Assembly: GCF_026240095.1 (NCBI RefSeq) | Contig: NZ_JAPIVG010000001.1 | Span: forward strand, 496,001-560,000 | Direction of reading: 5' to 3' | From: Pedobacter sandarakinus | GTDB taxonomy: Bacteria; Bacteroidota; Bacteroidia; Sphingobacteriales; Sphingobacteriaceae | Length of the DNA stretch: 64,000 nucleotides | Shown: positions 57,491 through 64,000 of the stretch, piece after piece | Layout of the letters: each line of letters starts with the position of its first letter | Numbering within the stretch: the stretch's first letter is position 1 | Made by a program: the position numbers and the translations under genes | Notes under the pieces: generated by a model | Told to the model about the DNA's origin: nothing | What the model saw: only the letters and a program-made list of their open reading frames with translations | Database searches by the model: none

Positions 57491-58792
57491 ATGAGTAATA
57501 TTATCGCCATCGTAGGCAGGCCAAACGTAGGCAAAAGCACCCTTTTTAATAGATTAACCGAAAGTCGCAAAGCCATTGTAGATGATATGAGCGGCGTAAC
57601 CCGCGATAGGCACTACGGCGTTGGCGAATGGACCGACAGGCAGTTTACCGTAATTGATACCGGAGGTTATGTAGCCAATTCGGAGGATGTTTACGAAGCT
57701 GCCATCCGCGAACAAGTGATGATTGCCATTGAAGAGGCAAGCGTACTCATCTTTATGGTCGATGTAACTACAGGTATTACCGATTTAGACGATGACATTG
57801 CACAGGTTCTTCGCCGCAGTAAAAAACCAGTTTATGTGTGTGCCAACAAGGTAGACAATACGGCCCTTTACAGCGAAATCAGTACTTTCTATGGTTTCGG
57901 CCTTGGCGAGGTTTATCCCCTATCTTCTATGACAGGCTCTGGAACCGGCGAACTGTTGGATGAAGTAGTAAAAAACTTCGAAGATATTCCTGAAGAAGAA
58001 AACCAGTTGCCTAAAATCACCATTGCAGGCCGACCCAACGTTGGCAAATCATCATTAGTTAATGCCCTAATTGGTAAAGAAAGAAATATTGTTACCGCCA
58101 ATGCCGGCACCACCCGCGATTCGATTAAAATTCATTACAACCAATTCGGCCATGAATTTATGCTTATCGATACCGCAGGTTTGCGTAAAAAAACCAAGGT
58201 TAAAGAAAACCTCGAGTTTTATTCGGTAATGCGTACCATCAAGGCTTTAGAAGAAGCCGATGTGGTGGTGCTTATGATCGATGCGCAAGAAGGCATCGAA
58301 AGCCAAGACATCAACATCTTCCACCTGGCCGAGAAAAATAAAAAAGGCATTGTTATCCTGGTAAACAAGTGGGATTTGATCGAAAAAAATACCCAAACCA
58401 TGAAAGCGTTTGAAGAGCAAATTCAAGAACGCATTCGCCCATTTACCGATGTGCCAATTATTTTCACCTCGGTTTTAAACAAGCAACGTATTTTTAAAGC
58501 CATTGAGGCGGCCTTAGAGGTCTACCAAAATCGCGGTAAGAAAATCCCGACTTCTAAATTAAACGATGTAATGTTGCCATTAATCGAGAAGTTTCCACCG
58601 CCGGCACTTAAGGGCAAGCACATTAAAATTAAGTACATCACGCAAATTAACGGTAGCTCGCCCATGTTCGCGTTCTTCTGTAATTTGCCGCAGTACATTA
58701 AAGATCCATACAAACGTTTTATAGAAAACAAACTGAGAGAAAACTTTAACTTTTCGGGTTCGCCGATTCAAATTTTCTTCAGGCAGAAGTAA
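57491..58792 (+). CDS. der: GTPase Der (EngA)
   Basis: This 433-residue protein has two tandem GTPase domains. The first has [23 protein letters not shown] and NKVD; the second has [26 protein letters not shown] and NKWD. The C-terminal KH-like domain follows ([19 protein letters not shown]). Der is needed for large-subunit maturation. Confidence 0.97.
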   Translation: MSNIIAIVGRPNVGKSTLFNRLTESRKAIVDDMSGVTRDRHYGVGEWTDRQFTVIDTGGYVANSEDVYEAAIREQVMIAIEEASVLIFMVDVTTGITDLDDDIAQVLRRSKKPVYVCANKVDNTALYSEISTFYGFGLGEVYPLSSMTGSGTGELLDEVVKNFEDIPEEENQLPKITIAGRPNVGKSSLVNALIGKERNIVTANAGTTRDSIKIHYNQFGHEFMLIDTAGLRKKTKVKENLEFYSVMRTIKALEEADVVVLMIDAQEGIESQDINIFHLAEKNKKGIVILVNKWDLIEKNTQTMKAFEEQIQERIRPFTDVPIIFTSVLNKQRIFKAIEAALEVYQNRGKKIPTSKLNDVMLPLIEKFPPPALKGKHIKIKYITQINGSSPMFAFFCNLPQYIKDPYKRFIENKLRENFNFSGSPIQIFFRQK

Positions 58793-58832
58793 AAACGGCA
58801 TTTTTTTAAATTAAGAAATTATAAAAATAAGT

Positions 58833-58874
58833 AAAGCAGGGCTTGCATTTCATCGCGAAAAGCAGCCCTGCTTT
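58833..58874 (+). terminator. Terminator of the era-der region
   Basis: AAAGCAGGGCT (58833-58843) and AGCCCTGCTTT (58864-58874) form an 11-bp stem with a 20-base loop, followed by a T-rich stretch. Confidence 0.8.
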
Positions 58875-59071
58875 TCGTTGCAACCTTTTTTGCAGATGGG
58901 TATCACAAAGTAATCAAGCCAGCGGTTATTTGTCTTACAACGCATCTATCCAAATCTGTTTAACAAAAAAGGGTTTCCACTACAATCACGTTTATTACAG
59001 TAAATGCATTACTCGTCGCAAAATACAGCCTCTCTAGTGCCTATTTTTTCTCTACTGTAATTCCATTCTGC

Positions 59072-59079
59072 TATCTTTG
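59072..59079 (+). promoter_or_regulatory. -7 box (TATCTTTG) four bases before the GNAT start
   Basis: It matches TAnnTTTG and ends at 59079, with the ATG at 59084. Confidence 0.45.
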
Positions 59080-59083
59080 GCGC

Positions 59084-59593
59084 ATGCAAATCGAAGTGCT
59101 CAATAGCTTACCAACCGATCTCCAGACCATTTTCGAGTTTTACGAAATGGCTGTAGCACACCAGAAAAAAGTTTTCCATAAACACTGGCAGGGTTTCGAT
59201 CAACATTTAATCGAAAACGAAATAGCCGAAAATCGTCAGTACAAAATTCTCGTCGGTGGAGAAGTGGCTTGCATTTTTGCCGTTACCTTTTCCGATCAAC
59301 TCATCTGGGGCGATCGCGACTACGATTCTATTTACATACACCGCATTGTTACCCATCCTAATTTTCGGGGCTATGCTTTTGTTAAAGAAATTATCACCTG
59401 GGCAAAAGCGTATGCATCCAAAAACCACCTTCAATTTATACGCATGGATACCTGGGCCGATAACGAAAAATTGTTAGCCTATTACACCAGCTGTGGTTTC
59501 AATTACGTGGGTATAGCCAATATGGACAAAACCGAAGGCCTGCCCAAACATTACGAAGGTATAAGCCTTAGCCTTTTCGAAATTAAAGTTTAG
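59084..59593 (+). CDS. GNAT-family N-acetyltransferase
   Basis: This 169-residue protein has the GNAT core: IYIHRIVTHPNFRGYAFV with the acetyl-CoA loop, then IRMDTWADNEKLLAYYTSCG as motif B. The substrate is unknown. It starts four bases after a promoter box. Confidence 0.88.
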   Translation: MQIEVLNSLPTDLQTIFEFYEMAVAHQKKVFHKHWQGFDQHLIENEIAENRQYKILVGGEVACIFAVTFSDQLIWGDRDYDSIYIHRIVTHPNFRGYAFVKEIITWAKAYASKNHLQFIRMDTWADNEKLLAYYTSCGFNYVGIANMDKTEGLPKHYEGISLSLFEIKV

Positions 59594-59675
59594 CGGAAAT
59601 AATATCCATAACTTAACATTGATGCCTTAAGCTCATGGTAGGTTAGCGATCTTTTTAAAGGATTGGTTACTAAAA

Positions 59676-60092
59676 CTATTTTGTTGTTAGTACCACCAGG
59701 CCAGTTGGATATTGAATGGCCGCACTATTTTCTGCAGTAATAAATACGTACTCCGGTTTAAATGGGGTTACTGTTGATAACGAACCTTCAAGCGAACTGC
59801 TAAAATATCCGCTACTGCTGTTTAGCCTGCCCAAATTTTTGGTAACATTACCTGCTGTAACCATCCAAACCACATACATTGTTTTTTTAGGTGTCAACCG
59901 TGAAGGCTCAGCAAGATTGTCCACTTTCAGCGCAAGTTTAAAATTACCATTATTATCCTTACTTACATTCACCGATCCTTTAGCTGCCGGAACAACAGTA
60001 GAATTTAAAAACTTTAGATTAGTGGAACAAGATGATAGACACAGTAAAATTAATAAAGCAATTGATGTGAAAGAATATAGCTGATTTTTCAA
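59676..60092 (-). CDS. Lipoprotein of unknown function, TTG start
   Basis: This 138-residue protein has a lipoprotein leader (SFTSIALLILLCLSSC) and a mature beta-rich part (NFKLALKVDNLAEPSRLTPK, then MYVVWMVTAGNVTKNLGRLN). There is no ATG near the start: the frame opens at a TTG that places the leader correctly. I recognise no family. It is convergent with the GNAT gene. Confidence 0.65.
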   Translation of the reverse strand: MKNQLYSFTSIALLILLCLSSCSTNLKFLNSTVVPAAKGSVNVSKDNNGNFKLALKVDNLAEPSRLTPKKTMYVVWMVTAGNVTKNLGRLNSSSGYFSSSLEGSLSTVTPFKPEYVFITAENSAAIQYPTGLVVLTTK

Positions 60093-60477
60093 AATGTATA
60101 GGGTTTTAATGATTTATTGTTGGCTTGGGTACGCTTTGTACACTTGTAGATGTTATTAAAGTAACAGCAATATCTCGATTTGGTTTCGGCTTTCTTTTAA
60201 GGAGGCCATTCGGGAAACAGCAAATGGCCAACATTAGGCGCTAAACAATGATACGTAAACAAGTGGTGAAATTGCTATCCAAATTTAATCTGCAAATTCT
60301 ATCCGTTTCGTTTTAGTCTCCTTTAACAATCATTCTACCGCTTGAAACGAAAAAATAGAAAATAGCAATTGAGCGATGAACGTAAATAAGCAACAGTTAA
60401 AAGAGATTAATAATGTTATGTTATCCTAAAAAGAGCTAAACTGCCTTAAGATAACATGGTAGCTAATTGAATGTCGA
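60093..60477. other. Intergenic stretch of about 385 bases, no gene
   Basis: No open frame, RNA gene or repeat family was recognised. One inverted repeat, GGCCATT (60204-60210) and AATGGCC (60223-60229), is present. It lies downstream of the metallo-beta-lactamase and upstream of the lipoprotein. Confidence 0.55.
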
Positions 60478-61191
60478 TTAATCTTTATTCTCTAACAACG
60501 TTAAGGTATGATATAAACTTTCTTTACCACCCCAAGCCTGATGACCAGTTACCAAAGCTTTAATCACTGGATATTTGATATCAAGTTGCTTAAGCGTTTT
60601 CGGCCATTCTGCCAAGTTAGCTTCTGCAATATTGCCCAAATCTGAAGCTTGAACACTCTTAATTAAACACCCGCCAAACAGCACTTTCTGCTTTTCAAAC
60701 CAAATAACGATATTATCACTCGTATGGCCGCTGCCTGCATAATAGGTGCTTATTTTTCTACCGCCTATACTAAATGTAGTGTCATTACTAAATGTAAACT
60801 GTGCTCGTGGTTTGTGGTTGGCTTTTAGAATGGCATCGGTTTTTTTACTAGTATACGTTTTAATCCCATTGGCTTTGAAGAAAGCAATACCCCCGGCCCG
60901 GTCTTCGTGAGCATGTGTGGCAATGTTAAGCATAATCTTTTCTTGATGTTTGGCACTCAAGCTATCCATAAAAGGTTGCAGATCTTCTTTCTCCCAAGGA
61001 GCATCTATAACCACAATCCCCTTTTGGGTTACCAAGTACATGCCGTTCGCATCAGTAACATTCCCATCGTAGGTGCTGTATGTTGTAAATACATAGAGGT
61101 TTTCGGTTATGGGTTTAATTTTTATTCGAGGTGTTTGTGCCGAGGCCAAAAAACCACTTAAAATAATGCAAACAATAAAAATGTGGCGCAT
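60478..61191 (-). CDS. Subclass B1 metallo-beta-lactamase
   Basis: This 237-residue protein has a signal peptide (IFIVCIILSGFLASAQ) and all six B1 zinc ligands. The first site has His93, His95 (in THAHED) and His156 (AGSGHTSD); the second has Asp97, Cys175 (FGGCLIK) and His217 (TGHQAWGG). Cys at that place separates B1 from B3. The layout resembles chromosomal B1 enzymes of Bacteroidota, including some Pedobacter. It should hydrolyse penicillins and carbapenems in the periplasm. It is monocistronic, without a mobile element nearby, so it looks intrinsic. Substrate range cannot be told from sequence. Confidence 0.93.
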   Translation of the reverse strand: MRHIFIVCIILSGFLASAQTPRIKIKPITENLYVFTTYSTYDGNVTDANGMYLVTQKGIVVIDAPWEKEDLQPFMDSLSAKHQEKIMLNIATHAHEDRAGGIAFFKANGIKTYTSKKTDAILKANHKPRAQFTFSNDTTFSIGGRKISTYYAGSGHTSDNIVIWFEKQKVLFGGCLIKSVQASDLGNIAEANLAEWPKTLKQLDIKYPVIKALVTGHQAWGGKESLYHTLTLLENKD

Positions 61192-61239
61192 GGTAATAAA
61201 TTAACTGAATTTGGGTTTCATTTAATAACGATCAGCTAG

Positions 61240-61746
61240 TTATTTTAGTTTAATTTTCCAGCTTAGCATGTCGCCAACCTCGCCTACCTGCTCAAATCGA
61301 TTTTTTCTTAGAATAGCATACGATGAGATATTTGCTTTGGAAGTGGTAGCAAAAATAGACTTTACACCGGGTTGCATCTTTGCCCAGTCTATTACACCTG
61401 CAATGGCTTCCGTCATTATTCCCCGCCCACGAAAAGACTCATACGTTCCATAACCAATTTCGATTTCACCACATGCATCAGGCTCATCTACAAAGGTAAT
61501 ATCACCTACAATACTGTTATCAGGTTTTGAAATAATAATCCACAAGGTGTGGTACTTGTAATTTTTGTCATCATCCAAAACCGTGGGCAGTACCGAATTT
61601 TCTAACGCTTTACCCAAAGCTGGCGAAATATCTTTCTTGGTAGGCAACACATTCAATTCTTTAGGAAGCGAATCGTCATCCTGGATGTACTTTACCAGCT
61701 GGCCATGGGTTAGTGGCATCAGAATAAGGCTGTCGGTTTCTATCAT
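61240..61746 (-). CDS. GNAT-family N-acetyltransferase (RimJ/RimL-like)
   Basis: This 168-residue protein has the RimJ/RimL-type order: ETDSLILMPLTHGQLVKYIQ, WIIISKPDNSIVGDITFVDE, IGYGTYESFRGRGIMTEAIA with the CoA loop, and ANISSYAILRKNRFEQVGEV. Members acetylate ribosomal proteins, amino acids or antibiotics; the target is unknown. Confidence 0.88.
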   Translation of the reverse strand: MIETDSLILMPLTHGQLVKYIQDDDSLPKELNVLPTKKDISPALGKALENSVLPTVLDDDKNYKYHTLWIIISKPDNSIVGDITFVDEPDACGEIEIGYGTYESFRGRGIMTEAIAGVIDWAKMQPGVKSIFATTSKANISSYAILRKNRFEQVGEVGDMLSWKIKLK

Positions 61747-61806
61747 TGTTTATATTTTTGTTTGCGCTTTGCAACCTGCCTATGGTGCAGTTTAGTAATG
61801 TATAAA

Positions 61807-61861
61807 CCTGATGGTAGTGGCAGCGGGAGCCGAAGGCGGGAGCTATAACGTACAGCAGGAA
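61807..61861. repeat. Dispersed intergenic hairpin element, copy D
   Basis: It reads CCTGAT-n3-AGTGG, then AGCGGGAGCCGAAGGCGGGA and a tail TACAGCAGGAA. The order and the GTGG and GCGGGA motifs match copy A at 8568-8621. Confidence 0.45.
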
Positions 61862-61903
61862 CAAACCTTAACATGAAATGCTGCCAGTGCTTTCCTAAAA
61901 AAA

Positions 61904-63511
61904 TTATTGCAGGTTAATTAAGGCTTGTTTAACAGCATTGTCGTTTTGGTTAGCAGATTTATAGTAACCCACATCGCCAAGGTAGTAACGGCAAAGCAAT
62001 GCTTTTAAATCGTTTAAAATAACTGTTTTGGAATTGTAAAGTTGCGTGCGGTCTATAGTGATATTTTTCCGTTGAATGTAACCGATAAAATCTTTAAAAT
62101 CGTTATCGCTAAGGGCGAAATTATTTATATTCTGTTCGATAAAGCTTGCGTTGTAACGGGTGGTTAGCGCATTGAAGACATAATCTGAAAGCACTTTTTT
62201 GCTCACAAGATTGGCGTAAAAGCGATTGTATCCAGCTGTATCTAATTTCACAAATACATCTGGCTGTATGCCACCTAAACCTTTTGGTTTCCGGTTGGGC
62301 GCTGGAGTTACACCCTCCCCTTTTTCAATAGAATCTTGAAAAGATGTGCGATCGCCTGTGAGTTCGCCATCCATCATACGTTCATCTAATTCATGTTTAT
62401 ATGCATCGTAACCTTTTTTGTAAGATTTCTGGATGCTGCGTCCAGATGGCGTGTAGTAACGGGCAATGGTTAAGTTCAGTGCAGATCCATCGCCAAAGGC
62501 AAATTGCTCCTGTACCAGGCCTTTGCCAAAAGAGCGTCGCCCAACAATGATGCCCCTACCCAAATCTTGGATGGCGCCAGCAACAATTTCGCTCGCAGAA
62601 GCCGTGTTTTCGTTAATAAGAATGGCCAGCTTACCATTTTGAAACGCACCTGTTCCGGTAGAAAAGTAATCGGTACGGGGTTCGTGCTTGCCCTGGGTGT
62701 AAACAATTAATTTATTTTCTGGTAAAAACTGGTCGGCTAAACCCGTTGCGGCAGAGAAGTAGCCCCCTCCGTTATCTCGTAGATCTAACACCAGCTTTTT
62801 CATTCCTTTAGCCTTTAAACTTGCTGCAGCCGCAGCAAAATCGTTATCGGTATGGGCGCCAAACTTGCTTATTCTAACGTAACCGGTTTCGGCGTTCATC
62901 ATATAAGCAGCATCTATACTGCTAATATTTACCTTGCCCCGGGTAACCATTAACCTACTCTGAACATTGGTGCCGTTACGCATTAAAACAACGCTAACCC
63001 CGCTTCCCGCCTTCCCTCTAAACCTACCTGTAAGTTGTTCTTTAGGCAAGTTTCTGCCACTAACCATTGTAGAATCTATTGTGAGAATTTTATCACCAAG
63101 TTTAATGCCCGCCTGAGATGCTGGTCCGTCCTTTACAACGCCAGTAACCATCATGGTATCATTTAGCATATAGTACTCAATACCAACCCCTTCGAAATTA
63201 CCTTCCAGGTTTTCGCTCATGTCTTGCGCATCAGTTGGTGGTAAATAAACACTATGCGGATCCAGCTGATGTAAAACACTGTCTATCGGTAAATTCTGGA
63301 GTGAATCGGTATTAATTTCGTCAACATAATTGCGGTTGATGATATGGAGAATTTCATCAAGCTTTTCGTTACTATTTGTGGCAAGTTGACTACTTTTTTT
63401 CACGCCATAGCCTTGTTCTTTGATAAACTTAATACCCAAAACCATACCGACTATTAAAATTACAGAATAGCTGATGGCAATTAGTAAATTATTACGGGTA
63501 TTCTTTTTCAT
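61904..63511 (-). CDS. S41-family C-terminal processing protease (CtpA-like)
   Basis: This 535-residue protein has an N-terminal membrane anchor or signal (LLIAISYSVILIVGMVLGIK), a PDZ domain (MVTGVVKDGPASQAGIKLGD) and the S41 catalytic core: LVLDLRDNGGGYFSAATGLA, NENTASASEIVAGAIQD with the nucleophilic Ser and GRRSFGKGLVQEQF with the general-base Lys. Such tail-specific proteases cut C-terminal tails in the periplasm. It diverges from murQ. Confidence 0.95.
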   Translation of the reverse strand: MKKNTRNNLLIAISYSVILIVGMVLGIKFIKEQGYGVKKSSQLATNSNEKLDEILHIINRNYVDEINTDSLQNLPIDSVLHQLDPHSVYLPPTDAQDMSENLEGNFEGVGIEYYMLNDTMMVTGVVKDGPASQAGIKLGDKILTIDSTMVSGRNLPKEQLTGRFRGKAGSGVSVVLMRNGTNVQSRLMVTRGKVNISSIDAAYMMNAETGYVRISKFGAHTDNDFAAAAASLKAKGMKKLVLDLRDNGGGYFSAATGLADQFLPENKLIVYTQGKHEPRTDYFSTGTGAFQNGKLAILINENTASASEIVAGAIQDLGRGIIVGRRSFGKGLVQEQFAFGDGSALNLTIARYYTPSGRSIQKSYKKGYDAYKHELDERMMDGELTGDRTSFQDSIEKGEGVTPAPNRKPKGLGGIQPDVFVKLDTAGYNRFYANLVSKKVLSDYVFNALTTRYNASFIEQNINNFALSDNDFKDFIGYIQRKNITIDRTQLYNSKTVILNDLKALLCRYYLGDVGYYKSANQNDNAVKQALINLQ

Positions 63512-63522
63512 TAGCGTTGATG

Positions 63523-63530
63523 CAAATTTA
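63523..63530 (-). promoter_or_regulatory. Putative -7 box (TAAATTTG) of the S41 protease gene
   Basis: It matches TAnnTTTG eleven bases upstream of the ATG at 63511. Confidence 0.4.
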
Positions 63531-63701
63531 TGAAAATTAGCGGGTTGATATATTTTTTAACTTCATTTTCGTGTCTTTTGTTTCTAATATTTGATATAAT
63601 ATCATGAGCCAAAATGATGATAAGGTTTAGTTTGCTACATTTTTTCGATTTTTTGGACAGATTTTAAAAAGAATTTACCGATTTTTATCAAAATTAAATT
63701 T

Positions 63702-64000
63702 ATGAATAGAGTTACCGAGCAGGAATCAAACTACAACGACATCGATAAGATGTCGGTATTGGAAGTTTTGCAGGGGATTAATAACGAAGATAAAACCGTT
63801 GCCTTTGCTGTAGAAAAATGTTTGCCTCAAATAGAAAAATTGACCTCTGCAGTGGCAGAGCGGATGAAAAAAGGTGGTCGCTTATTTTACATTGGTGCAG
63901 GCACCAGTGGCCGCTTAGGTGTGGTAGATGCCTCTGAATGCCCACCTACCTATGGTGTACCATTTGATTGGGTTGTTGGAATTATTGCCGGTGGCGATAC
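63702..64000 (+). CDS. murQ: N-acetylmuramic acid 6-phosphate etherase MurQ, C-terminus cut by window edge
   Basis: The frame is open from the ATG at 63702 to the right edge (99 codons). [20 protein letters not shown] and the SIS-domain loop [20 protein letters not shown], followed by CPPTYGVP, are the MurQ signature. The enzyme splits MurNAc-6-phosphate into GlcNAc-6-phosphate and D-lactate in cell-wall recycling. Only the N-terminal third is in view. Confidence 0.95.
   Translation, partial: MNRVTEQESNYNDIDKMSVLEVLQGINNEDKTVAFAVEKCLPQIEKLTSAVAERMKKGGRLFYIGAGTSGRLGVVDASECPPTYGVPFDWVVGIIAGGD

Overview
The window reads as chromosome of a Bacteroidota member, most likely family Sphingobacteriaceae (Pedobacter or a close relative). 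The support is alternative complex III genes, a very long SecA with a SEC-C tail, TAnnTTTG-type promoter boxes, few Shine-Dalgarno sequences, and many Bacteroidota exported families (DUF4251, DUF5777, DUF4286, SPOR, DUF3471 hydrolases). A chromosomal subclass B1 metallo-beta-lactamase also fits that group. No rRNA, CRISPR array or intact insertion sequence was seen.

Layout. 1-3.8 kb: start of the alternative complex III operon on the minus strand (actA then actB, cut by the left edge). 4-12 kb: a deoxyhypusine-synthase-like enzyme, an Omp85-type barrel, a BlaI/M56 sensor pair with a predicted operator, a DUF1345 protein plus methyltransferase, a SirB1-type protein and a GH18 glycosidase. 12-20 kb: esterase, prfB with a programmed +1 frameshift, a secreted M20 amidohydrolase, pgi, and a YceI-DUF5777-Rieske operon. 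20-33 kb: glutamine cyclotransferase-yraN-dnaG, a serine hydrolase-SGNH pair, SPOR-M20-unknown, and secA. 33-40 kb: ECF sigma factor with a small lipoprotein, pirin-like protein, VWA/AAA+ pair and phosphoesterase. 39-44 kb: a two-component system co-transcribed with a prolyl-oligopeptidase-like lipoprotein whose catalytic Ser and His appear to be lost. 44-49 kb: TPR protein, DUF4286, MazG-like, dtd, fabH, clpS and a thioredoxin-fold protein.

The accessory part is 49.3-55.8 kb. A four-gene minus-strand operon (55469 to 50064) encodes, in order, an all-helical protein with no recognised family, a P-loop ATPase, a large protein with a C-terminal PD-(D/E)XK nuclease core, and a D12-class DNA adenine methylase. 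The genes overlap or nearly touch, are AT-richer than their surroundings, and lie between an amber-interrupted zinc-ribbon gene with a small HTH protein on one side and a tandemly duplicated initiator-tRNA/tRNA-Glu array on the other. I read it as a mobile restriction-modification-like defence island whose set of parts matches no named system I can recognise. It is the best candidate for an undescribed system here.

56-64 kb is again core: era and der, a GNAT protein, a lipoprotein, the B1 metallo-beta-lactamase, another GNAT, a CtpA-type S41 protease and the start of murQ. Four intergenic hairpin elements of related design (near 8.6, 33.2, 35.2 and 61.8 kb) look like a dispersed repeat family. 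All assignments come from reading the sequence and from knowledge of the families; no database search was run.
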